In this document: positions 24,981 to 36,223 of the stretch, piece by piece
Layout: each line of letters starts with the position of its first letter
Numbering within the stretch: position 1 is the first letter of the stretch
Assembly: GCA_028455995.1 (NCBI GenBank)
Contig: JABELC010000008.1
Coordinates: forward strand, 805,501 to 869,500
DNA length: 64,000 bases
Source: Scleromitrula shiraiana
Taxonomy: Eukaryota; Ascomycota; Leotiomycetes; Helotiales; Sclerotiniaceae
Direction of reading: 5' to 3'
Made by a program: the position numbers and the translations under genes
The notes under the pieces: model-generated
The model's database searches: none
Seen by the model: only the letters and a program-made list of their open reading frames with translations
What the model was told of the DNA's origin: nothing

Positions 24981-26056
24981 TCAACGAACTGCACAAACGC
25001 GATGATTATAGTTGTAATCATACGCCTGTAAAATACAAACCAAATGAACAGCCGTTGCAGCCATAACCATCACATGAAACAATTGATGAGAATGTCCTAT
25101 AACATCAAACTTTCCTGGTCTAAATCTTCCCGATATATTCATCTACCGAATCATCAGTATCTTTCTTCAGAGTAGTACATTTTGAGGAGTATGAATTGAT
25201 GAGAATGAGAATGAGGATAGATGAGTGGATAGAAAAATAAACACCATATACTGAATAAAAGACAGCCCCAAGAATCAAAAAGAGCCCTTCTAGCAAATAA
25301 TACATAGTACCAGATTGTAGTTTCATCTGGGTGAATCCGAAGAGTTTGATACCATGCGCAAGGGGAGCGAAACCCGATAGTCCTGTACCAACAAAAGTAC
25401 ACACACGGAATGTTCTCCAGCGAGGACCCTGAAATGTAGGCATTACGACTATAATCATTGTAACTCCACCCAAGATCATGATCTAATCCCAAAAAATAAC
25501 ACGAGGAAGCTGGCAATATAGGAGGGAATGAAATATACACACCATAGACCAATATACCTTCTGCAAAACCAGTTTTTCAAAAAAACACCATATAAATCCC
25601 CGACACAGAATCCCCCAACGTAAGCACCACAATCCCCACAAAATCCATCCTTAACCACACACTCGAGATGCGTTTCGAATGATTCATCAAAGTGTGGTAC
25701 GTAGCCGATATCCCAAGACATATCACTACAGCGAGGAAAAACATCGCAAATGCAACATGATCCACCGTCGATGATTTCGGGTACGATGGCCAGAAAAATC
25801 AATATATTAAACTCTCTGCTAGCAGTGCTAAGAGGGCGGGTGAGTGATGCGTGTAGATGTTTATAGTCTCGTTGTGGATGTATAACCAGCTACTTAGACA
25901 TGTAGATGTGGAGTTTGAGACGGGGCGGTAGTTGTGATGGACGAGGGGGTTGTCTTGGTACTAGTCTGGGAGTTCTTTGTATGAGATGAGAGGTTGATGG
26001 TCGAAGAGAGGTTTACGCTTGCTTAGGAATTTGGAGGTGGAGATTGGGGTTTGCAT
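24981..26056 (-). pseudogene. Decayed AdipoR/Izh (HlyIII family) membrane receptor gene
   Basis: Translation from the ATG at 26056 gives recognisable PAQR/HlyIII sequence in one frame (RPVSNSTST, WLYIHNETINIYTH, CLGISATYHTLMNHS, LRMDFVGIVVLTLGDSVSGIYMVFF). The frame is broken three times. A TAG (25961-25963) stands where the family has Trp between LPD and YQDN, and a TGA (25799-25801) follows SLIY. A frameshift occurs in the T7 run near 25580; the frame then resumes as EKLVLQKVYWSM. Later parts sit in plausible exons: 25482-25252 (FQGPRWRTFRVCTFVGTGLSGFAPLAHGIK) and 25142-24981 (HSHQLFHVMVMAATAVHLV). No intron removes the lesions. Active homologues are seven-TM proteins linked to sterol, zinc or lipid signalling. 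Assembly error is the alternative, but three separate defects argue for real decay. Confidence 0.82.
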
Positions 26057-28739
26057 TTTTAAATGGGGAGAGGGGGTTAATCCCAACGAGTGACACCGTG
26101 GTTTAGAAGTATTCTTGCATATCAGAAAATATTGTCACCGACGAGGAAAGTTCGGTTTATTTTGGTTTGGTTTGGTTTGGTTTGATCAGGTTGGGTTGGG
26201 TGAGATAAATATGTTGGTACAATCCTTACTCCAGAGATCTATCACCCATAAATAATATGACTCTACAAGCGCCTTGGGAATGAATGAATGATTATAATCC
26301 CATGTATTTCCTATCTAGGTGATTGGAAACGCGATTCAACATACCATGGGGTAGATGGTAGCCTTGTTGTTTGCAACCACATTGCCGCTGTTTGGCCTAT
26401 TCTACATATGTTTGTATAGGTACATAAGTTTACTTAGGATGCCTAATCAATACAGATAGATCTCCTGTCTAACAAAATGGTATCACGCACAGTTAAAGTT
26501 CGATTTCACGACAGGATCATGGCACCGTTCTGGTAAATATGATATACTGTAGATTTGTTCAGTAGAGCCTTTAACTGTATCATGAATTCTAAACTGCATT
26601 GCATCGGATTAGGGGTATTCCTATTTGGGTAATGTTGTAGCACCCCACAACCTCAGAAAGAACTGCATTGTATTCCGTAGATATGATAGTTTCGCAGCAA
26701 GACGACGATGTGGAAAATTATATTATTGAAATCGTGGTACTGGTAGATGAATATGTTACTGTTGATATTTAGTGCTTTTACTGTCACTGTTTTTATGCAG
26801 GATAGTATAACAGCTGGCTCGCATTATATTTCGCAAAGAAATGTTCTCTACTGAATAAACCTCCAACTTCAATTAGTAATCTTGGATCTCAAGTTTGGAG
26901 GTTTAATGTATTGATATTTCAATATTTTGAGAAGTATGTCATGTACATGCACCGATGAGCAGACTTGGGCCACCGTAATATCACTTGATCATGAGTCGAG
27001 ACTTGCCCTACTTGATAGTTGAATAAGTCGCAAGTTAAATTGACCATGTACCAAAAGGTGTACCAATGTTAGTCTGGTGCGATTCGGGCCTTTCCCGCAC
27101 CTGTTAGAGGCCTCGAATATCCAAAGCTAAAATATCAAATTAAGAAGGCGGGCATGGCCGAAGTACAAAAGTCATCTGCAGACTAGAGACCTCGACTGCA
27201 GTTCATAGGCTGAGGTGGTGACATCATTTTGAGAATGGAGTGAGTGACTGGAGCCAAACAAAAAAACGAATCAAATGAACAGCTCACTGCCACAAAACAG
27301 GATATCCTTGAGTAACGAGCAGCCTTGTGCATCTCGGCTATAATTTTTTGCCACGATAAAGTAACCCCTTGCTGAATAACAGAACATTTCTGTTGAGATG
27401 AAGAAGAAGAAGAAGAAGAGAAGAGGAAGAAAAAGAAAAAGAAAACACGGAAGAAATGGGTAACGGAAATTCTGCGATGGGTGCAGATTCTCAGCCACCT
27501 AACCTCAGCCGCCCCTCATTTTAGGCGCAGTAGGTGTCAGAATAATAGAGACCATATGTCGCGCGGTTTGGGCCTCCTCTCAGGTGTACGTACGTTGGTT
27601 AGTATAGATGGTCACCAGTCCAATATTGATCGTGTAATGATTGAAAATATACTCACAAATTATTGTCTCGAAAAAGAGAAATGTAAGAAGATGAGATTGA
27701 AAGTATGGATGGTTGGTTCAATGAACTTTGGAGCCTGAAGATACCCAATGACGTTTTGAAATCATTTGCTTACCTCGTCAATTACGAAATGCGAGGATAA
27801 GGATTCCAGAAACCCAAAAAAAAAGCTTCGAAATTGCTCAAAGAAGGAATTCCGAAATTGCTCCTTTATAAACTGATATGGAGAGAGATATATATTTGAT
27901 TTGCCTTGTATATATTTGATGTGGATGAAAAAAGAAAAAGAAGAAGAAAAAGATCGAGACTCGGAATTTCTATCTTGTTGGCAACAAAACAATCTTAAAC
28001 CTGGAGGGAGTAGACTTGTAGACTTGAGGCTGTGAGACCTTCAGCTGCCGCCAACCTTGAGTAATAATCCAGGCAGATTCCTGGATAACATTCAATAAAC
28101 CTTGGACAACAACAACAATAATATAACTTCTGTTTAAATACCGCGCGCCAAATAGAAACTTGAGGAACTTGAGAAACTTGAGGAATAAGTTGGTTAATCC
28201 ATTACGAATTTATTACGATTTTATTACCATTTTATCTGAAAAGAGACAAACTCTTCTTCCCAAGTTCAAGCAAGTTATTAGAAGGTTATTACTATTATTA
28301 CTATACTAAAACAGAGTCTTACACAAGTTTCTCACATCTTCCAACCACACTCCTCCTACAAGAAACGGAAAGCGGCTACTGTTGTGCCCAGGTTTGCAGG
28401 TTCCAACTTGCCCTATAACCTATAAGCCTTGTGGATCTCACCGACATTCACCACTTCTAATCCTCTTTTTTCCCCTCCATCGTCATCAATCTAATCTTAC
28501 ATTACTACGAAGAATTATGACTGTTGTTGGGTTTTGATTTCTTCAACCTTACACATCGAAATATATCGAGAATAAAACAAACTACTATTTGAGAAAATCA
28601 TTTACAAAGTTTATCGCGGATTCAAGATTTTTTTTATATAGCCTACAAGACTCTAAAATTGAAGTCTAATCCATTAGTGCCCTACTACCACAAGTTCCTA
28701 GGCATTTCTTGTCGCAAATCAGGAACCCCGCCATCAATA
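26057..28739. other. Large intergenic region (2.7 kb)
   Basis: No protein family or RNA gene was recognised on either strand. A (GGTTT)n run occurs at about 26160-26187 and GAA-rich runs near 27400-27450. The last few hundred bases, pyrimidine-rich with TTACTATTATTAC patches, are probably the promoter and leader of the following gene. Confidence 0.5.
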
Positions 28740-31004
28740 ATGACTTCTTACGAGTATGAGTATGAGACGGTTGAAGGACCACGTCGACATAGATCTCATC
28801 GACATCATCATTCAACAGATGATCGTGAACCAAGATATGCTGACGAGCCACGTTACGTCGAAACTCAAGAAACTTACGTTCGTACATCTCCAGCAAAATC
28901 CCCAGTAGCTCACGCTCCCGACGCTCCTATTAGAGAGAGAGAAAGAGAAAGAGAAGTTACTAGAACAACAGATCTTATTCGACAACCTCGCCGTGAAGAT
29001 AGTGATTTATCAATCGAGGAAGTTAGAAGAGACTTTCCACCACCAGCTGGTGCCTACGTTGACCAACGAACTATGGTTCGAGAATCTCGGTACGGCCCGC
29101 CAGCCCGTCGTTCTCACTCGGTTGGTCGCGACTCGCAATATGGAGCATATCTTGACGACCCAAGAGATAATCCACGACGCTCTTATCACGATCTCGATCG
29201 TCGAAGTGAGTATTATGAAGATACAAAAGTCGAACGCCGTCGATCGCTTTCACGAAATCAAAAAGTTTTAGCTGCGGTTGGAGGAGCTGCTTTGGCAGTT
29301 GGTGGTAAAGAACTCTGGGACCGAAGATCTGCGGAAGGTCGACCAGTCGAGCGAAACCCATTAGCATCAGCATTAGTTGGAGCTGCAGGTGCTCTTGCAG
29401 CATATGAAGGAGCTGAAATTTACACTAAGCATGCAGGAAAGGAAGAAAAGGTCAAGAAATATGCTGCTTATCGAGGAAGAAATGGTGAGATGGAGGAATC
29501 TTACTATTCCGAAGAAGAAATTGCACCAAAGAAGAAAGGTCGCCGCAAGTCAATCGTTGAAAGTGCTTTGGCTCTTGCAGGCGTAGGAACTGCTGCAAAG
29601 AGTATCGAACATCGTGGTCGTAGAGGAAGCGGAGATAGCTATTACGAAGAATCAAGCTTAAAGAGAAGCAAATCGAAGGGATCAGAAGGAACTGCTAAAT
29701 ATCAACAAGCAGCCAAAGCCGCTCTCTTGGCCGGTGCTGCGGAGGCATTCCGTGTTCGAAAGGAGCCAGGAGATTGGAAGGGTGAGAAAGGCAAGCGTAT
29801 TCTTACGGCAGCTATCGGAGCCGGTGGCATTGATGCTGCTGTCGATAAAAATGCGGATAAGAAGAGCAAGCGTCATATTCTCGAGGCAGTTGTTGGAGGC
29901 CTTGTTGGAAATCGTGTTATTAATGGATCACGAAAGGATGTAGAAGAGGATCCTGTCACTGGACGTTCTCGATCCAGATCTCGAGCACGCTCTTCATCCC
30001 GTGGTGGCGGTGGAGGAGGTGGAACCGGTCTTGCTGCCCTCGCCACTGCTGGCCTCGGAGCAATTGCTGGCAAGAAATTGTTAGATCGATCCAGATCCAG
30101 ATCCCGATCTCGTCCTGCTCGTGGACGTAGAGATTCCTACAGTCGCAGTCCCTCCCCAGATCGCAACAAGCGCAGCAGAAGCAAGAGTGTTAGTTCAATG
30201 GCAAGAAAGGGTCTGGCTGCTCTTGGAATTGGGGCGGCTGCCGAAGAGGTTGGTCGTAACCGAGATTCGCACGAAAGTCGTCGTCACGCAGATGATTACG
30301 ACGATTACGATGATCGACCAAGACGTTCTAAGGGTACAAGAGGGGATGTTTACGGTGATCCAAGATACGCTGATTCTCGTGGAAGTGTAAGCAGCCGTAA
30401 CAGTGCTAGAGCAAGGGATGGCCAAAGGAACAGGAGAGTTGCCGAAGGAAGAGATAATGGGTATGATTCGGACAGTGATTTGGGCTCTTCCACTGATGAT
30501 GAGAAGCGTGCCAAGAAGATGAAAGGTAAGCAACTTCTTACAGCTGGTTTGGCAACAATTGCCACCATACATGCCGCGCACAATGTCTATGCAAGTATGG
30601 AGAAACGTGAAGCACGACACAAGGCTGTTCAGGAAGGAGAGATGACCCCGGAGGAGGCTAGAAAACTCAGAGCAAAGGCTACATTACAAGATGCTGCATC
30701 AGTCGGTATCGCAGCACTCGGAATTAAAGGAGCAATTTCCGAAATTAAGGAAGCAAATTCAATGCGACAAGAATGCAAAGAATTCCGAGAGAAGAAGGAA
30801 GAACGCCATAAGAGACGTCTGGAAAGACAAAAGAAAGGATCGAAGGACGGCAGAGAACGAAGACGTGAATCTTATGACAGCTATTCACCATCTTATGATA
30901 GTCATTATGATGATCGCCGATATAGTCCAGTTGGTCCTCGTTATTATGATGGCAACCCATATTCCACTGGGTTACCAGCTCCTCCTGTTGGTTATGAGAG
31001 ATAA
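28740..31004 (+). CDS. Arg/Ser-rich protein of the DUF3824 type
   Basis: An intron-less frame of 754 aa starts at the ATG at 28740; an in-frame TTG 27 codons earlier is not used. The N-terminal 170 residues are charged and disordered (Tyr/Glu/Arg/His). Alternating modules follow: small-residue segments rich in Ala and Gly (VLAAVGGAALAVGGKELWD, ALVGAAGALAAYEGAEIY, LLTAGLATIATIHAAHNVY) and RS-type linkers (RSRSRSRARSSSR, SRSRSRSRPARGRR). The glycine-zipper-like segments may be membrane-associating or oligomerising. The C-terminus is Tyr/Pro-rich. The module pattern resembles fungal DUF3824 proteins; function is not known to me. Very biased codon context makes other-frame ORFs across it artefacts. 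Confidence 0.75.
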   Translation: MTSYEYEYETVEGPRRHRSHRHHHSTDDREPRYADEPRYVETQETYVRTSPAKSPVAHAPDAPIREREREREVTRTTDLIRQPRREDSDLSIEEVRRDFPPPAGAYVDQRTMVRESRYGPPARRSHSVGRDSQYGAYLDDPRDNPRRSYHDLDRRSEYYEDTKVERRRSLSRNQKVLAAVGGAALAVGGKELWDRRSAEGRPVERNPLASALVGAAGALAAYEGAEIYTKHAGKEEKVKKYAAYRGRNGEMEESYYSEEEIAPKKKGRRKSIVESALALAGVGTAAKSIEHRGRRGSGDSYYEESSLKRSKSKGSEGTAKYQQAAKAALLAGAAEAFRVRKEPGDWKGEKGKRILTAAIGAGGIDAAVDKNADKKSKRHILEAVVGGLVGNRVINGSRKDVEEDPVTGRSRSRSRARSSSRGGGGGGGTGLAALATAGLGAIAGKKLLDRSRSRSRSRPARGRRDSYSRSPSPDRNKRSRSKSVSSMARKGLAALGIGAAAEEVGRNRDSHESRRHADDYDDYDDRPRRSKGTRGDVYGDPRYADSRGSVSSRNSARARDGQRNRRVAEGRDNGYDSDSDLGSSTDDEKRAKKMKGKQLLTAGLATIATIHAAHNVYASMEKREARHKAVQEGEMTPEEARKLRAKATLQDAASVGIAALGIKGAISEIKEANSMRQECKEFREKKEERHKRRLERQKKGSKDGRERRRESYDSYSPSYDSHYDDRRYSPVGPRYYDGNPYSTGLPAPPVGYER

Positions 31005-33381
31005 TTCCATCTCTCATCACCGCAAGAAAAGATATAATATATCGACGGCTGGTTTTTACACAATATTGCCATCTTCAATTCACAACCTTCTCACGCATTC
31101 AAAATCCAGACACACATCACCCAATTACAAATTGAAACGAAACAGCACAACAGAATCGAAGAAGCTATTCGAGTTATAATGGTCGGCGTACCTTTGGGGT
31201 CTAGTCTTTCTTCGGCGCAGTCAGGATAACATCATGAATTTACGACTATCACATCACAGTTTCTCCGTACTATGCTTATGGCATTTTTCTCCATTTATGT
31301 TTTTCTTATTTGTTATCTGTTTTTCGATAAGTTTTCCTTTACCATTTTTTGCGCACACAAAAGATAAGACGGTTAGATGAGGTTATATTTCTTCATCATT
31401 TTATTCTTTCCCCAAAAAAGATAAAAAAGAATGAAGATTAAAAGATAGATGAAGAAATATTATCAAAGTACATCGTCATTATACGTTACCTACCTACGCT
31501 CTCTATATCATATTAGAAAGACAGAAAATCACTCATCTTATTATAACTCTTGCTGATTGGTGTTATATCCATACTCTTAGCTCGTCGCCATCATCATTAG
31601 ATTAGGTTATAATTATCCGATCCTATTCTATCCAATCCAATCCAATTCACGGACAAGATTTAAAGGAAAAAGAAAAAGAAAAAGAAATTATGCCCAATAT
31701 ATGTGATAATTACCCGCCAGCCGGATAACCCGCAAATTCGTACCGCGCACGCATCCCGAATCGAAAACGAATCGAGAACGAGAATTGGATGGATGGATGG
31801 GTATGCATACATACGATTACGATTACGATTACAAACGATGCGTTTGGACGCAAAGCAAGCACGATGCACGATCTTACGATAACGAAATTCTATGATGATC
31901 TCTTCTTTTTTCCTTGCTCTTTTTGGTCGATTTTCTTTGGTTGGTTAGTTGAAGCGCTTGGGTTGGTTGGTGACAGGATCGAATGAGAGGATTTCACGAT
32001 ATGTACACGGGCGGTTTGGCGGTGAAGGAGAAGAGGGGAAGATTGGATTGTGGTTGGTTGGTTTGGTTGGATTTTTTACTATTTTTGTCTTTTTTTTTAT
32101 TTCCTATCATTTCCGTTTGCTTTGGATTTCTTGTTTGGTCTTCTTTTCTTATATCGATATCGATATTTGATTTCTTCCTTTCTACGTTTTTATGATCAGA
32201 ATGAGAATGGAAATGATATATTGATTGATGATAATGAATTTTATGACTGGATGGATGGATGGGTGGTTAGGCGGGTGGATAGATTGATGAATTGGGTGGT
32301 TGAGATAGGATGGATGATGATGATGATTATGATGCAAGATGGATTTTATACCTAGTATTTGCGTGTGCGAATTAATCGATGCTTTTTTATATGATTTGTT
32401 TACTACAGTGCTTATTTTGTGTGATTTTAATGGGAGATTAAAGGATTAAATTGGTTATAGAGAGAGCTCCATACATAGGTAAGAGAAGCCGTCATCGGAC
32501 ATACCACAGAAGTACAGTGTAATCTTGATGTTTTTACGTGGGGTTGGGTTGGGTTGGGTTGGGGATTTGAATCGATCGGTTTATGTATGATGAAGTCATT
32601 TTTGGAGTGGGGTGTAATGCTACATATGTACTGCAGGTAGGTATCTGTTTGATTTATGGGGGGGGTTAGAATTTAGAAGTTGCAGGTTATTAGTTGACTG
32701 TATACGTATGTGTATAGGGTTTGTGACCAGTATGGGTTGGGATTTAGAGTCACTAGAGTTTTAGTATGTCTAATTGGGGATATGTTTGTGATCGCTGTGA
32801 TGAGTAACGCGCGGCAAGGGAAAGGAAGGGAAGGGAAGGGAAGGGAAGGGAAGGGGGGAAGGGAAGTATGGGGTATAGATTGGTTGGTTTGTGGGTCTAT
32901 TTGATGGCTTGATAGATGGATAGAGAGGGTTTGGAGTAAAGAAGAGGTCTGGAGTGGTAATGTATAAGATAAATCTTTTGTTCTATATGGGAATGGTTTT
33001 AACAGTGAGAAAGGTACGAATTCTATTCTAAACTGGGTTCGAGTCCACAGATGGTGTTTGAGATTGGAAATAGGCTATGTCCTTGACTGTAATTTTGAAG
33101 TACTATGATGCTTATGTCTGCTGCGAGTTGAAATGTGGCAGGGGAATCGAATTAATTCCAATCTCCATTCACATCTCCAGCATAAAGTTATGAAGTTATG
33201 AAACTGTCACATTTTATGTAGTCTATACTACTTTAAGACTAACGTAAGCAAAAAAATCTCTCACGTGTAAAGAGAAAAAATTCGAAATTTTTAGTCCGAC
33301 TAGCGCGCACAGACCAGCAAAATCCTCCTACATAAACATCTCTCCTCTTCCACTTTTCCTCTTCTTTTTTCTTTTTTCTAC
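31005..33381. other. Intergenic region upstream of U3 with simple repeats
   Basis: No protein gene was supported. Simple repeats include AAAGAA (about 31668-31686), three GATTAC units (31815-31832), GGGTT units (about 32541-32565) and GGGAA units (about 32817-32870). The last 100 bp is CT-rich and directly precedes the U3 gene, so it likely contains the U3 promoter. Confidence 0.5.
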
Positions 33382-33764
33382 ACGACAATACTGTAAGTTG
33401 AATTCCACCCCTACATTTTCAACCACACAAATTCTCCCTCTCTTTCCCTCAATTCAACTTCACACCATCAATCGAATCCAATACTAATTCATTTTCCCCT
33501 CCTCAATAGTCAAAGAATCATTTCTTTAGTAAACGTCCTTCTTCTGTGTTCTCTACATGAGCCACAGACTCCAACCGAGACGATGATTTATACCCTCAAC
33601 ACCCTAGAGTGAAACCGTTTTGCTTTCGATCTGCCTGCAAAGGCGGCGATTCATATTTTGACTTTGTTCAAATAGAATTGTATAGAGAGTGGTGATGATC
33701 TCGACCCTTTATTGGTGGACTTCGGTTCCTGATATTGTGGTGGGTGTTGATGGATGTCTGATCG
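33382..33764 (+). ncRNA. U3: U3 small nucleolar RNA, split by an intron
   Basis: U3 guides early 18S rRNA processing in the small-subunit processome. Exon 1 (about 33382-33392, ACGACAATACT) and exon 2 (about 33510-33764) splice to ACGACAATACT|TCAAAGAATCATTTCTTTAG. This matches the U3 5' domain with its GATCATTTCTATAG core. Further landmarks in order: GAGCCACAGACTCCAAC, then GATGATTTATACC (box C' region), then TAGAGTGAAACCG (box B). Box C is GTGATGATCTCGACCC at about 33693 and box D is GTCTGA at 33757-33762. The 117-nt intron (33393-33509) has a GTAAGT donor, TACTAAT branch site (33482-33488) and CAATAG acceptor. Yeast U3 genes are interrupted at almost the same point. Mature ends are approximate (about 266 nt spliced). 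Confidence 0.9.
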
Positions 33765-35740
33765 GCTGTGTCTTTTTTACTTCTTTTTTCGTTGCTTGCG
33801 CTGGTCTTTTGACTGGTCGGGTGAGGAAGAAATTTCTGACGCGCTTAATATTGATGTAACCTGACAATTGGTATCGTTATGCGTGTATGATTATGTCGAT
33901 TTTTGACAGTGAACTGCCGCAGCCAGTTGTTAAATCAATGTCTATACTGCATTAACTACTACTGCTATGTAATCTTCACTATCTACATTAACCTTCTTTT
34001 CTCAATTGATTGACCTTTCTAGATGATGCCGAGTAATAAGTGTCGACTGTTTCTGTTTCCATGCAGCCTCATCGACATGTGGTATAGGCTTCTCCAACAC
34101 CTGCGCATCCTTTCCGATGTGATTCAATTATCAATGCATTAATCCTCCTTACAATTGTTAAATCAATATATTTATACCTTAATACTGATTCTACAAGCGC
34201 GATAGTCAGTAAAAATACGACGTTTGAATAATAAATTCCAAGATTGTTTCCATTTCTTGTTGAAGAGCCCTCCAGCTGGTGGGCTTTACAATTGGCTTAA
34301 TGATGAATTTTTACCTCAAAACAACCATATACATCCATTTTCTATGCAACACATTATTAAATCGTTGCCTTTCTTTCTTTCTATCTATCTATCTATCATC
34401 CTTTTTGAAAACATGAAAACAGTCATTCATTCCATTTTTCAATCCATCTCTCCTCTATATAAACGTAATTCTCTAACCTCAACGTGGGGCTATCTCTGCA
34501 AACACAAGTCTTATTACATCTCGATGTCTCGCTTTTCATGTGTGTGCAGATAAATGATTGATTGCTTTTGTTCTGGGCGATATATGTCTTGATGTTTTTG
34601 GAAAGGATTTTAATGGGATTGTGTATTGTTGCCGTTCTTGTATTAAAATAGTGGTTGTGGCTGTGAATGTCAATCGAATGCCACTATCGTTATCATCGTC
34701 GTTTTCCTTTTTGGATTTAAATTTGATAACACAGAAGGCGCGGAATATATTATTTCTTATAATAAGATTAGGCGTTTGGGATTAGGTCATTGGTTTATTG
34801 GAGCATGAGATCTTGCGTCCATCGCCTTTTGCGGCGTTGTTGGGTGAGCTTTGTGGTTCTATGGTGGGGTTTATACTCGTATACGAAGGGAGTGGGTGGT
34901 TTGTATTGGATTACTGTAGTATCAGATGGATCTTAACATGGAGTCTCAATGTGTGAGGGGTAAGTGAATGGCGTTCGATCGTTCGAGGTCACTGGATGAT
35001 GTTGGGTATTTCAGATATTGTGGGGGAGCGGGGGGAGGGGGGGTTGAGAGGGGTGTGAATAATACTTGGCATAGGTGGGGTGGGAACTTGGTTGTGTATC
35101 TACCTATATATAGCTGGATAACGTTCTATTCAGAGAGGCCAAGTAACGTCTGACTGAACGGAAAATAGAATTTTGATGAATACAGGCAACGGGATTTGTC
35201 TCCTGGCAGGAGATTACGCATGTACCGACTGTATAACCTTGGTAAGTTTGAATGTGTAGTGAGGGAACTCTGTCTGTAGTTTTGGTGCGAGTTTGTTGGT
35301 TGGTGCGAGTGTTGTTGATAGCAAACTTGTTAGTTATTGTTGTCAGATTTTGTAGAAGCATATGCATGTATGTATGTATGAGTGTTGATAGTAGAGTTGT
35401 CATTGTCGTTTGTGAGGAGAAAGTTTGCTTCGAAGTATTCTCTAAGCTTCGAGCTTCGATCTTGTCTCTTCCTCTACTGGCGAAGATTTGGGGTCATCAT
35501 CAGATAACTTCATAATTGTGTGTTCGTTGATTTTAATAGAGTGATGGTTTTGAGCTTACACTGATATCTTTATAGTGTGGTATGGATTTGAGCTTTGATA
35601 TTGCATGTATACAACCTGATCAGTCACTTTCCATAAAATTCTACTCACTTTCACATTTCACAAGCTTTTAGTTGGCAAGAATGCCATTTCATATGCACAG
35701 ATTCAACTAAAAACAAGTATTCTTGATCTTAGATTTTGTT
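33765..35740. other. Intergenic region downstream of U3
   Basis: About 2 kb with no recognisable protein or RNA gene; open frames are short and AT-biased. A CTAT microsatellite lies near 34376-34400. Confidence 0.5.
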
Positions 35741-36220
35741 CTATTTGGCTATCTTTATATCTTTTTCACGTCCAGCCCCTGCCTTCGTCATCGCATTTGA
35801 CTCATTCCCATTAGAATTAGAACTTGCCTTCTTCGAAGCTTTTATATTCTTCCATCTGACCCCAAGTGTACACAAGAACGCCATGCCACCAGATGCAACC
35901 GCTAGCAAGAACGTTCTAGAGATGGCGAAGCTATAGGCCTTTCGTACCACATCTTTCAAATCATCTGCTACAATATTTACCCCATCAGTCCCTCCAGCTG
36001 CAACAATAGTGGCAGCATCATCAGATACCGCAGAATCTCGCAGACTGTTCGCAAGCTCTATTCTGAATATATTTTGAGCAATCGCAGCAGCCAACGAGCC
36101 CCCAAACATCGGTGCAAATAAAGTTAATACACTTGAGATAGGTACATCTTTTGTATCTTTCAAAGATGCCAAAATTGAAGTAGCACATAGTTGCAAGGCA
36201 TTACGAGTATCGATGTTCTC
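35741..36220 (-). pseudogene. C-terminal remnant of an MFS drug-efflux-type transporter
   Basis: The frame is open from just after an in-frame TAA (36221-36223) to the stop at 35741, about 159 codons. Its order of motifs fits the last part of 14-TM MFS exporters: NALQLCATSILASL, then VLTLFAPMFGGSLAAAIAQNIFRIELANSLR, the Ala/Gly stretch TIVAAGGTDGVNIV, and AYSFAISRTFLLAVASGGMAFLCTLGVRWKNIK. A normal member is over 500 aa. Nothing upstream (to about 37.4 kb) encodes the missing transmembrane helices. I therefore call it a 5'-truncated remnant; a missed spliced exon further upstream is the alternative. Confidence 0.72.
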
Positions 36221-36223
36221 TTA

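Noticed and set aside
25921..25990. Intron ending in the TAG at 25961-25963 that would save the AdipoR-type frame
   Set aside because: The only plausible donor (GTAAAC in AAGC|GTAAAC) joins out of phase. It would also remove the conserved segment before YQDNP.
32541..32565. GGGTT repeats as possible interstitial telomere sequence
   Set aside because: The unit is GGGTT (or TTGGG), not TTAGGG, and there are only about four copies. Simple slippage is enough.
33030..33060. tRNA B-box-like GGGTTCGAGTCC
   Set aside because: No T-stem can form around it (ctggg does not pair with ccaca), and no A box or acceptor stem lies upstream at the right distance.
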